A stretch of 64,000 nt of DNA from an uncultured Paracoccus sp. (GTDB taxonomy: Bacteria; Pseudomonadota; Alphaproteobacteria; Rhodobacterales; Rhodobacteraceae). The DNA is taken from the NCBI GenBank assembly GCA_934533075.1, contig CAKTBJ010000004.1, positions 1 to 64,000 of the forward strand. Direction: 5' to 3'. Shown here piece by piece: positions 49,944 to 60,609 of the stretch (its first letter is position 1; every line of letters begins with the position of its first letter). Made by a program: the position numbers and the translations under genes. Under the pieces are notes generated by a model. That model ran no database searches, was not told where the DNA came from, and worked only from the letters and a program-made list of their open reading frames with translations.

Positions 49944-51542
49944 ATGCCCAAGCTGACCCGCCGATCCCTGTTCCTGACCACCACCGCCGCGCTGGCCGCA
50001 GTGGCGCTGCCCCGCCTTGCCCTCGCGCAGGAGCCGGTGCGCGGCGGCACGCTGGTCGTGCACATGCCGCAGGAGCAGCGCATCCTGAACCCGGCCCTGC
50101 GCGCCTCGACCGGGGTCTATGTCATCGCCTCCAAGATCATGGAGCCGCTGATGGACCTGAACGAGGCCGGCGAGCTGGTGCCGATGCTGGCCACGGAATG
50201 GTCGGGCACGCCGGACGGGCTGACCTATACCTTCAAGCTGCGCGAGGGGGTGACTTGGCATGACGGCACCCCCTTCACCGCCGCCGACGTGCAGTTCACC
50301 GCGATGGAGTTGTGGAAGAAGCACCTCAATTACGGCACGCAGTTGCAGGCCAATCTGGAGCAGGTCGAGACCCCGGACGACCATACCGCGATCTTCCACT
50401 ATTCCAAGCCGATGCCGGCCGATCTGCTGTTCGGCGCCATGCCCGATCTGGGCTATATCGCGCCGAAGCATGTCTACGAGGGCACCGACATCCTGGCCAA
50501 TGAGGCCAATACCGCGCCCATCGGCACAGGTCCCTTCAAGTTCGTGGAATACGAGCGCGGGCAATATGTCGTGGCCGAGCGCAACCCGGATTACTGGCGC
50601 GAGGGCTTTCCCTATCTGGACAAGGTGATCTGGCGCTTCATCACCGACAAGGCGGCGGCCTCGGCGGCGATCGAGGCCGGGCAGGTGCATATGAGCAACT
50701 ATTCCTCGCTGCCGCTGGCCGATATGGACCGGCTGGCCAAGGATGACCGCTTCGAGGTCTCCTCGCGCGGGAACGAGCGCCAGCCCTTCCAGAACACCAT
50801 CGAGTTCAACCTGCGCCGCCCGCAACTGGCCGATGCCCGCGTGCGCCGCGCCATCGTCCACGCGCTGGACACGGATTTCTTCATCGAGAACTTCCTTTAC
50901 GGCAACGGCACCCGCGCGCATGGGCCGATCCCGGCGGTCTCGACGGCTTTCTTCCAGCCCGGCGCGACGGATTACGAATATGACCTGGACAAGGCCAATG
51001 CGCTGCTGGACGAGGCCGGCTTCCCGCGCGGGGCGGATGGCACCCGCTTCAAGGTGACGCTGCATGTGCCGCCCTTCGGCGAGGACCTGCCGCTGTGGGG
51101 CACGTTCATCCAGCAATCGCTGGACGCGGTGGGCATCGCGGTCGAATTGCTGCGCCCGGATTCGGCCACCTATCTGAAGGAGGTTTATGGCGACTGGAAC
51201 TTCGACCTGTCCACCGGCTGGCACATCTATCGCGCCGATCCGGCGATCTCCACGATGGTCTGGTATCGCTCGGGCAGCCCGGACGGCACCGCCTTTACCA
51301 ATCAATGGGGCTGGAAGGACGAGGCCATCGACGCCATGATCGACGCCGCCGCCTTCGAGGTGGACCCGGCGAAACGCAAGGCCCTGTATCCGCAGATCGT
51401 CGATGCCCTGAACACGGAAATTCCGCTGTGGATGGCCATCGACCGCATGTTCATGTCGGTGACCTCGAACAAGGTCCGCAACCACCACAACAACCCCCGC
51501 TGGCCGTCCAGCCACTGGGCGGATGTCTGGGTGGAAGAGTGA
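49944..51542 (+). CDS. ABC transporter substrate-binding protein (SBP_bac_5)
   Basis: A 532-residue class C binding protein. The signal peptide has a twin-arginine look (LTRRSLFLTTTAALAAVALP), suggesting Tat export. Family motifs: YVIASKIMEPLMDLNEAGEL, LREGVTWHDGTPFTAADVQF, GTGPFKFVEYERGQYVVAER, NPDYWREGFPYLDKVIWRFI and VRRAIVHALDTDFF. It begins 3 bases after the B12-protein gene, so the importer belongs to the same operon. The ligand is unknown but should be the pathway substrate. Confidence 0.93.
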   Translation: MPKLTRRSLFLTTTAALAAVALPRLALAQEPVRGGTLVVHMPQEQRILNPALRASTGVYVIASKIMEPLMDLNEAGELVPMLATEWSGTPDGLTYTFKLREGVTWHDGTPFTAADVQFTAMELWKKHLNYGTQLQANLEQVETPDDHTAIFHYSKPMPADLLFGAMPDLGYIAPKHVYEGTDILANEANTAPIGTGPFKFVEYERGQYVVAERNPDYWREGFPYLDKVIWRFITDKAAASAAIEAGQVHMSNYSSLPLADMDRLAKDDRFEVSSRGNERQPFQNTIEFNLRRPQLADARVRRAIVHALDTDFFIENFLYGNGTRAHGPIPAVSTAFFQPGATDYEYDLDKANALLDEAGFPRGADGTRFKVTLHVPPFGEDLPLWGTFIQQSLDAVGIAVELLRPDSATYLKEVYGDWNFDLSTGWHIYRADPAISTMVWYRSGSPDGTAFTNQWGWKDEAIDAMIDAAAFEVDPAKRKALYPQIVDALNTEIPLWMAIDRMFMSVTSNKVRNHHNNPRWPSSHWADVWVEE

Positions 51543-51564
51543 CCGGCTGAAAGGACGCGCGGCG

Positions 51565-52545
51565 ATGCCTATCCTCAAGCTGGCCGGAAAACGATTGCTC
51601 AGCAGCATTCCCACGCTGCTGATCCTGATCGTGGGGCTGTTCCTGCTGCTGCAACTGGCGCCGGGCGATACGGTCGACGCCCTGATGGCGCAGATGGGCG
51701 GCGGCTCGGCCGAGACGGCGGCCGAGTTGCGCCGCTTCTACGGGCTGGAGGGCAGCACCGCCGCGCGCCTGGGCGATTACCTGTGGCGGCTGGTCCGGTT
51801 CGATCTGGGCCATTCCGCCATCTACAACAAACCCGTGGCGACCGTGATCTTCGAGCGCCTGCCCGCGACGCTGCTGCTGATGGTCTCGGCGCTGAGCTTC
51901 GCCTTCGCGGCGGGGATGGCGCTGGGGGTGATCGCGGCGCGCAAGGTCAATGGCGTGCTGGATACCACCATCTCGCTGCTGGGGATGATCTTCTATGCCA
52001 CGCCGGCCTTCTGGCTGGGGTTGATGAGCATCGTGGTGTTCTCGATCCGGCTGGGCTGGCTGCCGCCGGGGGGCTTGAGCGAGATCGGCTCGGGCGCCAC
52101 CGGGCTGGCCAAGGCGCGCGAGGTGGCGCTGCACCTGATCCAGCCCACGGTGACGCTGGCGCTGATCTATCTGGCGGTCTACCTGCGGATCATGCGCGCC
52201 TCGATGCTGGAAGTGGCGACGCTGGATTTCGTGCGCACCGCCCGCGCCAAGGGGCTGAGCCAGGGCCAGGTCGTGCGCCGCCATATCCTGCGCAACGCAC
52301 TGCTGCCGATGGTGACGGTGATGGGCTTGCAGGCGGGCGCGATCCTCGGCGGCTCGGTGGTGATCGAAAGCGTGTTCTCGCTGCCCGGCATCGGGCGGCT
52401 GGCCTATGAATCCGTGGTGCAGCGCGACCTGAACATGCTGCTGGGCATTGCCTTCGTCTCGGCGCTGATGGTGATCGCGGTGAATTTCATCGTCGACCTG
52501 CTCTATGCGTGGCTGGACCCGCGCATCGCATCGGTGGAGGGCTGA
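51565..52545 (+). CDS. dppB: ABC transporter permease, DppB type
   Basis: A 326-residue permease: LGKRL-type start (LKLAGKRLLSSIPTLLILIV), LAPGDTVDALMAQMGGGSAE, FYGLEGSTAARLGDYLWRL, DLGHSAIY and the EAA loop (RAKGLSQGQVVRRHILRNAL), ending YAWLDPRI. About six membrane helices are present. The stop abuts the next ATG. It forms the translocation pore with the DppC-type protein. Confidence 0.93.
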   Translation: MPILKLAGKRLLSSIPTLLILIVGLFLLLQLAPGDTVDALMAQMGGGSAETAAELRRFYGLEGSTAARLGDYLWRLVRFDLGHSAIYNKPVATVIFERLPATLLLMVSALSFAFAAGMALGVIAARKVNGVLDTTISLLGMIFYATPAFWLGLMSIVVFSIRLGWLPPGGLSEIGSGATGLAKAREVALHLIQPTVTLALIYLAVYLRIMRASMLEVATLDFVRTARAKGLSQGQVVRRHILRNALLPMVTVMGLQAGAILGGSVVIESVFSLPGIGRLAYESVVQRDLNMLLGIAFVSALMVIAVNFIVDLLYAWLDPRIASVEG

Positions 52546-53376
52546 ATGGATTTCCTCCGCCGCTATCTGCGCAGTCCCGCCGCCGCCTTCGGCCTGATGC
52601 TGCTGCTGGCCATCGTGGCCGTGGCGCTGGCCGCCGACTGGCTCTATCCCAAGAACCCGCTGGGCCTCGCCGGGCGCCCGCTGCAATGGCCCTCGCTGGA
52701 GGGGCCGTTCATCCTCGGCACCGATGCTTCGGGGCGCGACATCGCCGCGCAGATCGTCCACGGCGCGCGCACCACGCTGGTCATGGCGCTGGCCTCGACG
52801 CTGATCGCCATCGCCGTGGGCATCGTCATCGGCGCGCTGGCGGGGTTTTATGGCGGCACGGTGGACAATGTGCTGATGCGCATCACCGAGGCCTTCCAGA
52901 CCCTGCCCAGCTTCATCCTGCTGCTGGTTCTGGTGCTGGTCATGGGGTCGTCCATGCAATCCGTGACCATCGTGATCGGCATCGTGTCATGGCCCGCCGT
53001 GGCGCGGCTGACGCGGGCCGAGTTCCTGTCCCTGCGCAGCCGCGAGTTCATCCAGGCCTGCCGCACCATCGGGCTGCGCGACAGCCGCATCATCTTCCGC
53101 GAGATCCTGCCCAACGGGCTGGCCTCGATCATCGTCTATGGGTCGGTGGTGATGGCGATGGCGATCCTGCTGGAAAGCTCGCTGGCCTTCCTCGAACTGT
53201 CGGACCCGAACGTGCCCAGCTGGGGCAACCTGATCGGGCATGGCCGCAAGGTGCTGCGCAGCGAATGGTATGTCTCGGCCATTCCGGGCGTGGCGATCCT
53301 GCTGACCATCCTGGCCGTGTCGCTGGTCGGGCAAGGCCTGAACGACGCGCTGAACCCGAGGCTGCGCCGCCGATGA
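52546..53376 (+). CDS. dppC: ABC transporter permease, DppC type
   Basis: A 276-residue permease with FGLMLLLAIVAVALAADWLY as helix 1, FILGTDASGRDIAAQIVHGA, five more helices, and the EAA loop (RSREFIQACRTIGLRDSRII). It is slightly short at the N-terminus compared with many DppC proteins but complete. The start directly follows the DppB stop. Its stop overlaps the ATPase gene (ATGA). Confidence 0.92.
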   Translation: MDFLRRYLRSPAAAFGLMLLLAIVAVALAADWLYPKNPLGLAGRPLQWPSLEGPFILGTDASGRDIAAQIVHGARTTLVMALASTLIAIAVGIVIGALAGFYGGTVDNVLMRITEAFQTLPSFILLLVLVLVMGSSMQSVTIVIGIVSWPAVARLTRAEFLSLRSREFIQACRTIGLRDSRIIFREILPNGLASIIVYGSVVMAMAILLESSLAFLELSDPNVPSWGNLIGHGRKVLRSEWYVSAIPGVAILLTILAVSLVGQGLNDALNPRLRRR

Positions 53377-55001
53377 CCCCGCTTGTCCGTATCGAGAACC
53401 TGTCGATCCGCCTGCCCGGCGAGGCCGACCGCCGCCATGCCGTCGAGGACCTGTCGCTGGACATCGCCGCCGGGGAAATCGTCTGCGTGGTCGGCGAAAG
53501 CGGCTCGGGCAAGTCGATGACCGCCTCGGCGCTGATGGGGCTGCTGCCGGACGGGCTGGCGGTGGACACGGGCCGCATCCTGCTGGGCGAGGAGGATTTG
53601 CTGACCTTCTCCGAGGCCCGGATGCGCAAGGTGCGCGGCGCCCGCATCGGCATGATCTTTCAGGAGCCGATGACCGCCCTGAACCCCTTGCAGACCGCCG
53701 GCCGCCAGATCGCCGAGGTGCTGCTGACCCATACCGGCATGGGCCGGGCCGAGGCCGGTGCCCGCGCCGTGGCGCTGCTGGCCGAGGTCGGCATCCCCGA
53801 CCCGCCGCTGGCGGCGGAGGCTTACCCGCACGAGCTGTCCGGCGGCCAGCGCCAGCGGGTGATGATCGCGATGGCGCTGGCGCTGGAGCCGCAGGTGCTG
53901 ATCGCCGACGAGCCGACGACCGCGCTGGACGTGACCGTTCAGGCGCAAATCCTGGACCTGATCCGCGCCATCCAGAAGCGGGTGGGCATGGGTATCCTGT
54001 TCATCACCCATGATTTCGGCGTGGTGGCCGAGATCGCCGACCGGGTGCTGGTCATGCAGCATGGCAAGGTGGTCGAGCGCGGCGCGGCCCGCGACGTGCT
54101 GACCGATCCGCAGCACCCCTATACGCGGGCGCTGATCGCCGCCGTGCCCAGCCTCGACCCGCCGCCGGCCCGCGCGCTGCCGGACGAGGCGGTGATGGCG
54201 GTGGCGGGCCTTTCCAAGACCTACAGCACCGGCGGCGGGCTGCTGGGCCGCACCCGGCGCGTCACCCATGCGGTGAAATCGGCCAGCTTCACCCTGCCGC
54301 GCGGGGCGACGATCGGGGTGGTGGGCGAAAGCGGCTCGGGCAAGTCCACGCTGGCGCGCTGCCTGATCCGGCTGCTGGACCCCGACGCGGGTTCGGTGCG
54401 GCTGGGCGAAGTGGAGTTCTCGGCCCTGCGCGGCGCGGAACTGCGCCGCAACCGGCCGCTGATGCAGATGGTGTTCCAGGACCCTTTCGCCAGCCTGAAC
54501 CCGCGCCGCAGCGCCGGCGATCTGGTCACGCAGGGGATGATCGCGCGCGGCATGCCCCGCGCCGAGGCCTGGGCGCGGGCGCGCGAGCTGTTCGGGCTGG
54601 TCGGGCTGGACCCGGAGGCCGTGAACCGCCTGCCGCATCAGTTCTCCGGCGGCCAGCGCCAGCGCATCGGGCTGGCCCGCGCGCTGGCATTGGAGCCGCG
54701 CGTGCTGATCGCCGACGAGGCGGTCTCGGCGCTGGACGTGTCGGTTCAGGCCCGCGTGCTGGAACTGCTGCGCGATCTGCGCGAAAGGCTGTCGCTGTCG
54801 ATGGTGTTCATCACCCACGACCTGCGGGTGGCGGCGCAGGTCTGCGACAGCGTGATCATCATGCGCCGGGGCGAGATCGTGGAACAGGGCAGCGTGGCGG
54901 CGGTGTTCGCCGACCCGCAGCACCCCTATACCCGCAACCTGCTGGCGGCGGTGCCGGGGCGCGGGATGCAAGCAAGCGAAGGGAATGACCGTGGACGGTG
55001 A
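53373..55001 (+). CDS. Fused double ABC ATPase (DppD-DppF)
   Basis: A 542-residue protein with two complete ATPase halves. First half: Walker [10 protein letters not shown]-loop [11 protein letters not shown], signature ELSGGQRQR, Walker [12 protein letters not shown] and the H-loop ITHDFG. Second half, from about residue 273: [40 protein letters not shown] and ITHDLR. The second Walker B reads DEAVSALD in place of DEPTSALD, which is tolerated in some OppF proteins. One chain replaces the usual DppD and DppF pair. It powers the importer of this operon and might also serve the ATPase-less importer at 8175-11761. Confidence 0.94.
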   Translation: MTPLVRIENLSIRLPGEADRRHAVEDLSLDIAAGEIVCVVGESGSGKSMTASALMGLLPDGLAVDTGRILLGEEDLLTFSEARMRKVRGARIGMIFQEPMTALNPLQTAGRQIAEVLLTHTGMGRAEAGARAVALLAEVGIPDPPLAAEAYPHELSGGQRQRVMIAMALALEPQVLIADEPTTALDVTVQAQILDLIRAIQKRVGMGILFITHDFGVVAEIADRVLVMQHGKVVERGAARDVLTDPQHPYTRALIAAVPSLDPPPARALPDEAVMAVAGLSKTYSTGGGLLGRTRRVTHAVKSASFTLPRGATIGVVGESGSGKSTLARCLIRLLDPDAGSVRLGEVEFSALRGAELRRNRPLMQMVFQDPFASLNPRRSAGDLVTQGMIARGMPRAEAWARARELFGLVGLDPEAVNRLPHQFSGGQRQRIGLARALALEPRVLIADEAVSALDVSVQARVLELLRDLRERLSLSMVFITHDLRVAAQVCDSVIIMRRGEIVEQGSVAAVFADPQHPYTRNLLAAVPGRGMQASEGNDRGR

Positions 55002-56604
55002 CATCTGGGACGTGCTGGTGATCGGCACCGGCTCGGCGGCCTGCGCGGCGGCGTTGCGCGCGGCCAAAGGCGGGCTGAAGGTGCTGGCCATCGAGAAGAC
55101 CGAATGGCTGGGCGGCACCTCGGCCATGTCCGGCTCGGGCATCTGGATCGCCGCCAACCACATCGCCGCGCGCGAGGGCATAACCGACAGCCCCGAGGAA
55201 GCCATGACCTATCTGCGCGCCACCGCCCCCGAGGGCTGGGAGGCGGTCGAGGGCGGCCTCTGGCGCTCCTTCGTCGAGAACGGCCCCAGGATGCTGCAAT
55301 TCCTGGAGGAGAACACGCCCCTGGACCTGCGTCTGATCGAGGAGCCGGACCCCTATGCCGACCTTCCCGGCGGCAAGCTGCGCGGGCGCATGGTCTCGCC
55401 CATGCCGCTGTCGCGTCGGCTGGTGGGGCGGTTTGCGGGGCGGATGCGGCGCTCGACGCTGAAGCACAGTTTTACTTATCAGGAAATCGTCAACCACGAT
55501 GTCTACCACCACCCGATCCGTGCCGGGCTGCGGCTGTGGCCGAAGCTGCTGTGGCGGGTGCTGACCAATGCCGGCGGGCAGGGGACGGCGCTGATGGTGG
55601 GGCTGGTGCGCGGCTGTCTGGACGCCGGTGTGACCTTCCAACTGGACACCCGCGCTCTCAGCCTCACGCAGGACGAGACCGGCGCGGTCACCGGCGCCGT
55701 GGTCGAGCAGGGCGGCCGGCAGTCCACCATCACCGCCACCCGCGGCGTGGTCATCGCCACCGGCGGCTTCGACTGGGACGACGAGATGCGCAAGCGCCAT
55801 TTCCCCGGCCCGCTGGACCGCCTGGGCGCGCCGCGCAGCAATACCGGCGACGGGCAGAAGATGGCCGCCGCCGCCGGCGCGGAACTGGCGCGCATGGATC
55901 AGGCCAATGTCTATATCTGCCTGCCCACCCGCTACGAGGGCCAGCCGCACGGCCTCCCCATCGCCTTCCAGTCCGAGCCGCATTCCATCGTGGTGAACCG
56001 CCACGGGCAACGCTTCGTATCGGAAAGCTATTTCAACATCGGCGAGGAACTGGACCGGCGCGACGCGGACGGCCAGCCGGTGCACCTGCCGGCCTGGCTG
56101 GTCGGCGATCACCGCTTCTTCCAATCCTCGCTGCCCTTCCGCTGGTATGCCTCCTATGATCGGGACTGGGTGAAGCGCGCCGAGACCATCGAGGAACTGG
56201 CCGGCAAGCTGGGCCTGCCGGCGCAGGCGCTGAAGGCCAGCATCGACCGCTGGAACGACCATTGCCGCAACGGCAAGGATACCGATTTCCATCGCGGTGA
56301 AAGCGGCTGGGAAAGCTATAAGGAACACGCGCCGCAGGCGGTGCGGCTGACGCCCATCGACCGGCCGCCCTATATCGGCATGTCGCTGAACCGCTCGATC
56401 ATCGGCACCAAGGGCGGCGCGCGGACCAATGCGCGCGCACAGGTTCTGCGCCCCGACGGCAGCGTGATCGCCGGCCTCTACGCGGCCGGGCTGGCGATGG
56501 CCAACCCGATCGGCACCCGCGCGGTGGGGGCGGGCACCACCATCGGCCCGAACATGACCTGGGGCTTCATCGCGGCGGAGACCATGCTGCAACAGAACCG
56601 TTGA
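54985..56604 (+). CDS. FAD-dependent dehydrogenase (fumarate reductase / 3-ketosteroid dehydrogenase family)
   Basis: A 539-residue flavoprotein: DVLVIGTGSAACAAALRAAK (FAD dinucleotide fold), LGGTSAMSGSGIWIAANHIA, RGVVIATGGFDWDDEMRKRH, VNRHGQRFVSES and a C-terminal GLYAAGLAMANPIGTRAVGA. This matches the FAD_binding_2 family, which carries out alpha,beta-desaturation or reduction next to a carbonyl. It overlaps the ATPase gene by 17 bases and is the last gene of the long operon. It would introduce or remove a double bond in the imported compound. Confidence 0.9.
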   Translation: MTVDGDIWDVLVIGTGSAACAAALRAAKGGLKVLAIEKTEWLGGTSAMSGSGIWIAANHIAAREGITDSPEEAMTYLRATAPEGWEAVEGGLWRSFVENGPRMLQFLEENTPLDLRLIEEPDPYADLPGGKLRGRMVSPMPLSRRLVGRFAGRMRRSTLKHSFTYQEIVNHDVYHHPIRAGLRLWPKLLWRVLTNAGGQGTALMVGLVRGCLDAGVTFQLDTRALSLTQDETGAVTGAVVEQGGRQSTITATRGVVIATGGFDWDDEMRKRHFPGPLDRLGAPRSNTGDGQKMAAAAGAELARMDQANVYICLPTRYEGQPHGLPIAFQSEPHSIVVNRHGQRFVSESYFNIGEELDRRDADGQPVHLPAWLVGDHRFFQSSLPFRWYASYDRDWVKRAETIEELAGKLGLPAQALKASIDRWNDHCRNGKDTDFHRGESGWESYKEHAPQAVRLTPIDRPPYIGMSLNRSIIGTKGGARTNARAQVLRPDGSVIAGLYAAGLAMANPIGTRAVGAGTTIGPNMTWGFIAAETMLQQNR

Positions 56605-56605
56605 A

Positions 56606-56647
56606 CCGGCGCGCAAGCAGGGTGGGTAGAACCCCGCCTTGCGCCGG
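56606..56647. terminator. Imperfect inverted repeat after the long operon
   Basis: CCGGCGC, CAAG and downstream G-rich bases pair with the ACCCCGCCTTGCGCCGG region to form a long stem with a bulge, starting immediately after the FAD-dehydrogenase stop. It separates this operon from the convergent oxidase gene. There is no U tract; a 3'-end structure is likely. Confidence 0.45.
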
Positions 56648-56831
56648 GAACACGGCCCCGCGGATACAAATCCCACGGCCGTCCCTTCCGCCGACATGGC
56701 GCCGGAGAGTCGCTTCAGCCGCCCCGTGCAATGCGGCTGGCGACGCCGGCATGGCAAGACTCCCTGCGCTGCGGGCTTCTTCGTTGTGCAAATCCCCCCG
56801 CCGCGCCCGCCACCGGCGTGGCGCCGGCGTG

Positions 56832-58113
56832 TCACCCCAGCCGGTCCCGCAACCGTCCCACCGGATGCATGCGGTTGGCCAGTTGCACCGCGACCGCATG
56901 GAACGGCACTTTGCGCATGGCGGTGACCGGCACCGGCATCTCTGCATCCGTCCGCTGCCCGGCGGCCAGCCGGCCCAGTTCCTGCCCATAGGACAAGGCC
57001 AGCGCCACGCCGCGCCCGGAATAGACGCCGCCAAAGACCAGCCCCGGTCCCAGCCGGTAAAGGCGCGGCTGCCGGTCCGGCACCACCGCGAAGGTGCCGC
57101 GCCAGTATTCCGCGATCTGCGGCGCGCCGTTCAGCGCGGGGAAGGCCGCGCCCAGCATCTTCGCCACCCGCGCCCGGCCCTGCGCCTCGGGTGTAGTAAA
57201 CAGCCCATCGGTGCCGCCGCTGACCAGCCGCCCGTCCACATCGTAATGGAAATAGCGCAGATCGTTGCGCATGTCCGAAACCGCCGGATTGCCCTTCAGA
57301 ATCCGCGCCCGCACCTCCTCCGGCAGCGGCGGGGTGGCGGATTGATAGACCGAAAACGGGATCAGCGTGCGCTTCAGCCCCGGCCAGATGTCGCCGGTCA
57401 GCGCATTCGTGGCCAGCACCACCTGCGGCGCCGTCACCGACCCGCCCGCCGTGACCACCCGCCACGCCGTCCCCGCGCGCGCGATGCCGGTGGCGCGGCT
57501 GTTCTCATGGATCACCACCCCCTCGCGTTCCAGCGCGGCGGCAAGGCCGGTGGTCATGGCGAAGGGGTTGATATGGCCGGAGTTCCGCACGATCCAGCCG
57601 CCCAAGTAAGGGCTGCCGATGCGGTCGCTGACCTCGGCGCGGTCCAGCCACTCCACATCGGCGCCGAGTGCCTTCCATTCGTCATGGAACCGCCGCGCCC
57701 GGCGCAGGGTGGCCTCGGTATGGGCGGGCTGAATCCAGCCGTTTTGCTGCTGATGCGCGTCTATCCCGAATCGCTGCATCAGCCCGAAGGCCACATCCCC
57801 CGACCCCGCCACCAGGGCGTTGAACCGCTGGCCGATCGCCGGGCCGAACGCCGCCTCGAACTCGGACGGCGCGGCCTTGGAATGGTGCGAGATCACCAGC
57901 CCGTTGTTGCGCCCCGAGGCGGCCGAGCCGATCTCGTTGCCTTCCAGCAGCACGACCCGCAGCCCGGCATCGCGCGCGCCCAGCGCCGCCGCCAGCCCGG
58001 TGAAGCCGCCGCCCACGACCAGCACATCGGCCTGATGATCCACTGCCAGCGCCGGCGCGGCCACACGCGGCGGGCAGGTCTTGCGCCACAGATGCGGCGC
58101 CCGCCAATCGACT

Positions 58114-58121
<8 letters not shown>
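56832..58121 (-). CDS. FAD-dependent oxidoreductase (DAO family, PuuB/DadA-like)
   Basis: A 429-residue flavoprotein: ADVLVVGGGFTGLAAALGAR, LEGNEIGSAASGRNNGLVIS, GWIVRNSGHINPFAMTTGLA, VVLATNALTGDIWPG, FHYDVDGRLVSGGTDGLFTT and GGVYSGRGVALALSYGQELG. It belongs to the family of gamma-glutamylputrescine oxidase and D-amino-acid dehydrogenase, which oxidise C-N bonds. It starts at MFEVDWRAPHLW, overlapping the LivF stop by 8 bases, so it is the last gene of the LIV operon. The operon probably imports an amine or N-substituted amino acid that this enzyme oxidises. Confidence 0.9.
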
Positions 58122-58863
<742 letters not shown>

Positions 58864-59613
58864 TGGCGGTCCCCAGATAGGCAAGTTGCACATCGGCGCT
58901 GGCCTGCACCTCGGCCGGCGTGCCCTGGAACAGAAGCTGGCCGTGATGCATGACCACGATACGGTCGCACAGGCGCATCACCAGATCCATGTCATGCTCG
59001 ACCACCAGCATGATGAGGTCCGGGTGGCGCAGCGCGGCCAGCCTTTCGGTCAGTTCGGCGGTCTCGTGATGGTTCAGGCCGGCCGCCGGCTCGTCCAGCA
59101 GCAGCACGCGCGGGTTCATCACCAGGGCGCGGGCAATTTCCAGCATGCGCTGGCGGCCATAGGGCAGGCTGCCGGCCTCCGTGCGGGCAAAGCCTTGCAG
59201 GTCGAACAGGCGCAGCACCTCCATCGCACGCGCGCGCCGGCGGGCGTTCTGGCGGGCCTCGAAGGGCGGCCAGAGGATTTCCCGCCAGGTCCCGCCGCCC
59301 TCGGTGGCATAGAAGCAGACCTCCAGGTTCTCCAGCGCGGTCATCTGGTCGAACAGCCGGATGTTCTGGTAGGTCCGCGCCACCCCGGCCTGGCTGATCT
59401 TGTATTTCTTCATCCCGTCCAGGCGCTTGCCGTCCAGAAGGATGCTGCCCGCCGTCAAGGTATAGGAGCCGGCGGTGAGGTTGATCAGCGTGGATTTCCC
59501 GGCTCCGTTCGGGCCGATGATGCCGTGGATCAGGCCGGGGGCGAAATCGGTGGACACGTCGTCGGTGGCCACGTTGGCGCCGTATTGCTTGCGCAGGTTC
59601 TGGAAGATCAGGC

Positions 59614-60609
59614 TCATTTCCCGAACAACCCCCGCAGCAGGCGGTCGGGACCGAAGGTGCGCGGCACGATCCCGGCCGGGCGGATGATGATCAGGAACAC
59701 CATCAGCAGCCCGAGGAACAGCACCCGCCATTCGGCGAATTCGCGCAGCAGTTCGGGCAGCAGGATCAGGATGGTGGCGCCGACGATCACGCCGAGGATA
59801 TTGCCGATGCCGCCGATCACGATCATCAGCACGATCAGCACCGATTCCTGCAAGGTGAAGCTTTCCGGGCTGACGAAGCGTTGCGAGGCGGCAAAGATCA
59901 CCCCGGCGATCGACCCGATGGTGGCCGAGATGGCGAAGGCCGCCAACTTGGCCCGCGTGGTGTCGATGCCGACGCCGCGGGCGGCGTCCTGATCCTCGCG
60001 CACCGCCGCCCAGGCCTTGCCCAGCAGCGATTGCTGCATGCGGAACACCACCACGCCCACGATGCAGACCACGACCAGCAGCAGCCAGTAGATTTCCACC
60101 GGCCGGGCGAATTCCAGCCCGAAGGCATGGGCCTTGTCCAGCCGGGCGATGCCCTGCGGCCCACCGGTCAGGTTGTCCATGTTGTTCAGGATGATGCGGA
60201 TGATCTCGCCGAAGCCCAGGGTGACGATGGCCAGGTAATCGCCTCGCAGCCGCAGCACCGGGATGCCCAGCAGGATGCCCATGACCGCGCCCAGCACCAT
60301 CGCCACCGGGAAGATTTCCAGCAGCGACCAGTGCAGGCCGAACTGGCCGCTGGCGAGGATGGCATAGGTATAGGCGCCCACCGCATAGAAGGCGACGAAG
60401 CCCAGGTCCAGCAGGCCCGCATAGCCGATGACGATGTTCAGCCCGATGCCCAGCAGGATATAGATCAGCAGGCTGTTGACGATGCGGATGTAGTAATTCG
60501 GCATGAAGGGCGTGGCGGCGACCAGCACCAGCGCCGTGGCCAGCACCGTCCAGGCGACCAGCCGGTTCGCGCGCGGCCGCAGCGGGGGATCAAGGGCGGG
60601 GACGGCCAT
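59614..60609 (-). CDS. livM: ABC permease LivM
   Basis: A 331-residue membrane protein: NSLLIYILLGIGLNIVIGYA, GLLDLGFVAFYAVGAYTYAI, LRGDYLAIVTLGFGEIIRII, GKAWAAVREDQDAARGVGID and a final helix pair ending VFLIIIRPAGIVP. This is the LivM signature set. ATGA overlaps link it to livG and livH. Confidence 0.94.
   Translation of the reverse strand: MAVPALDPPLRPRANRLVAWTVLATALVLVAATPFMPNYYIRIVNSLLIYILLGIGLNIVIGYAGLLDLGFVAFYAVGAYTYAILASGQFGLHWSLLEIFPVAMVLGAVMGILLGIPVLRLRGDYLAIVTLGFGEIIRIILNNMDNLTGGPQGIARLDKAHAFGLEFARPVEIYWLLLVVVCIVGVVVFRMQQSLLGKAWAAVREDQDAARGVGIDTTRAKLAAFAISATIGSIAGVIFAASQRFVSPESFTLQESVLIVLMIVIGGIGNILGVIVGATILILLPELLREFAEWRVLFLGLLMVFLIIIRPAGIVPRTFGPDRLLRGLFGK

Noticed and set aside
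47856..51614. A 1252-codon minus-strand open frame opposite the B12 protein, binding protein and hydrolase genes
   Set aside because: It is the mirror of plus-strand genes with clear families. Its translation is Gly/Arg/His/Gln-rich with no domain, as expected in high-GC DNA.
53136..55205. Large minus-strand frame opposite the fused ATPase gene
   Set aside because: Both halves of the ATPase show all ABC motifs on the plus strand; the antisense frame has none.
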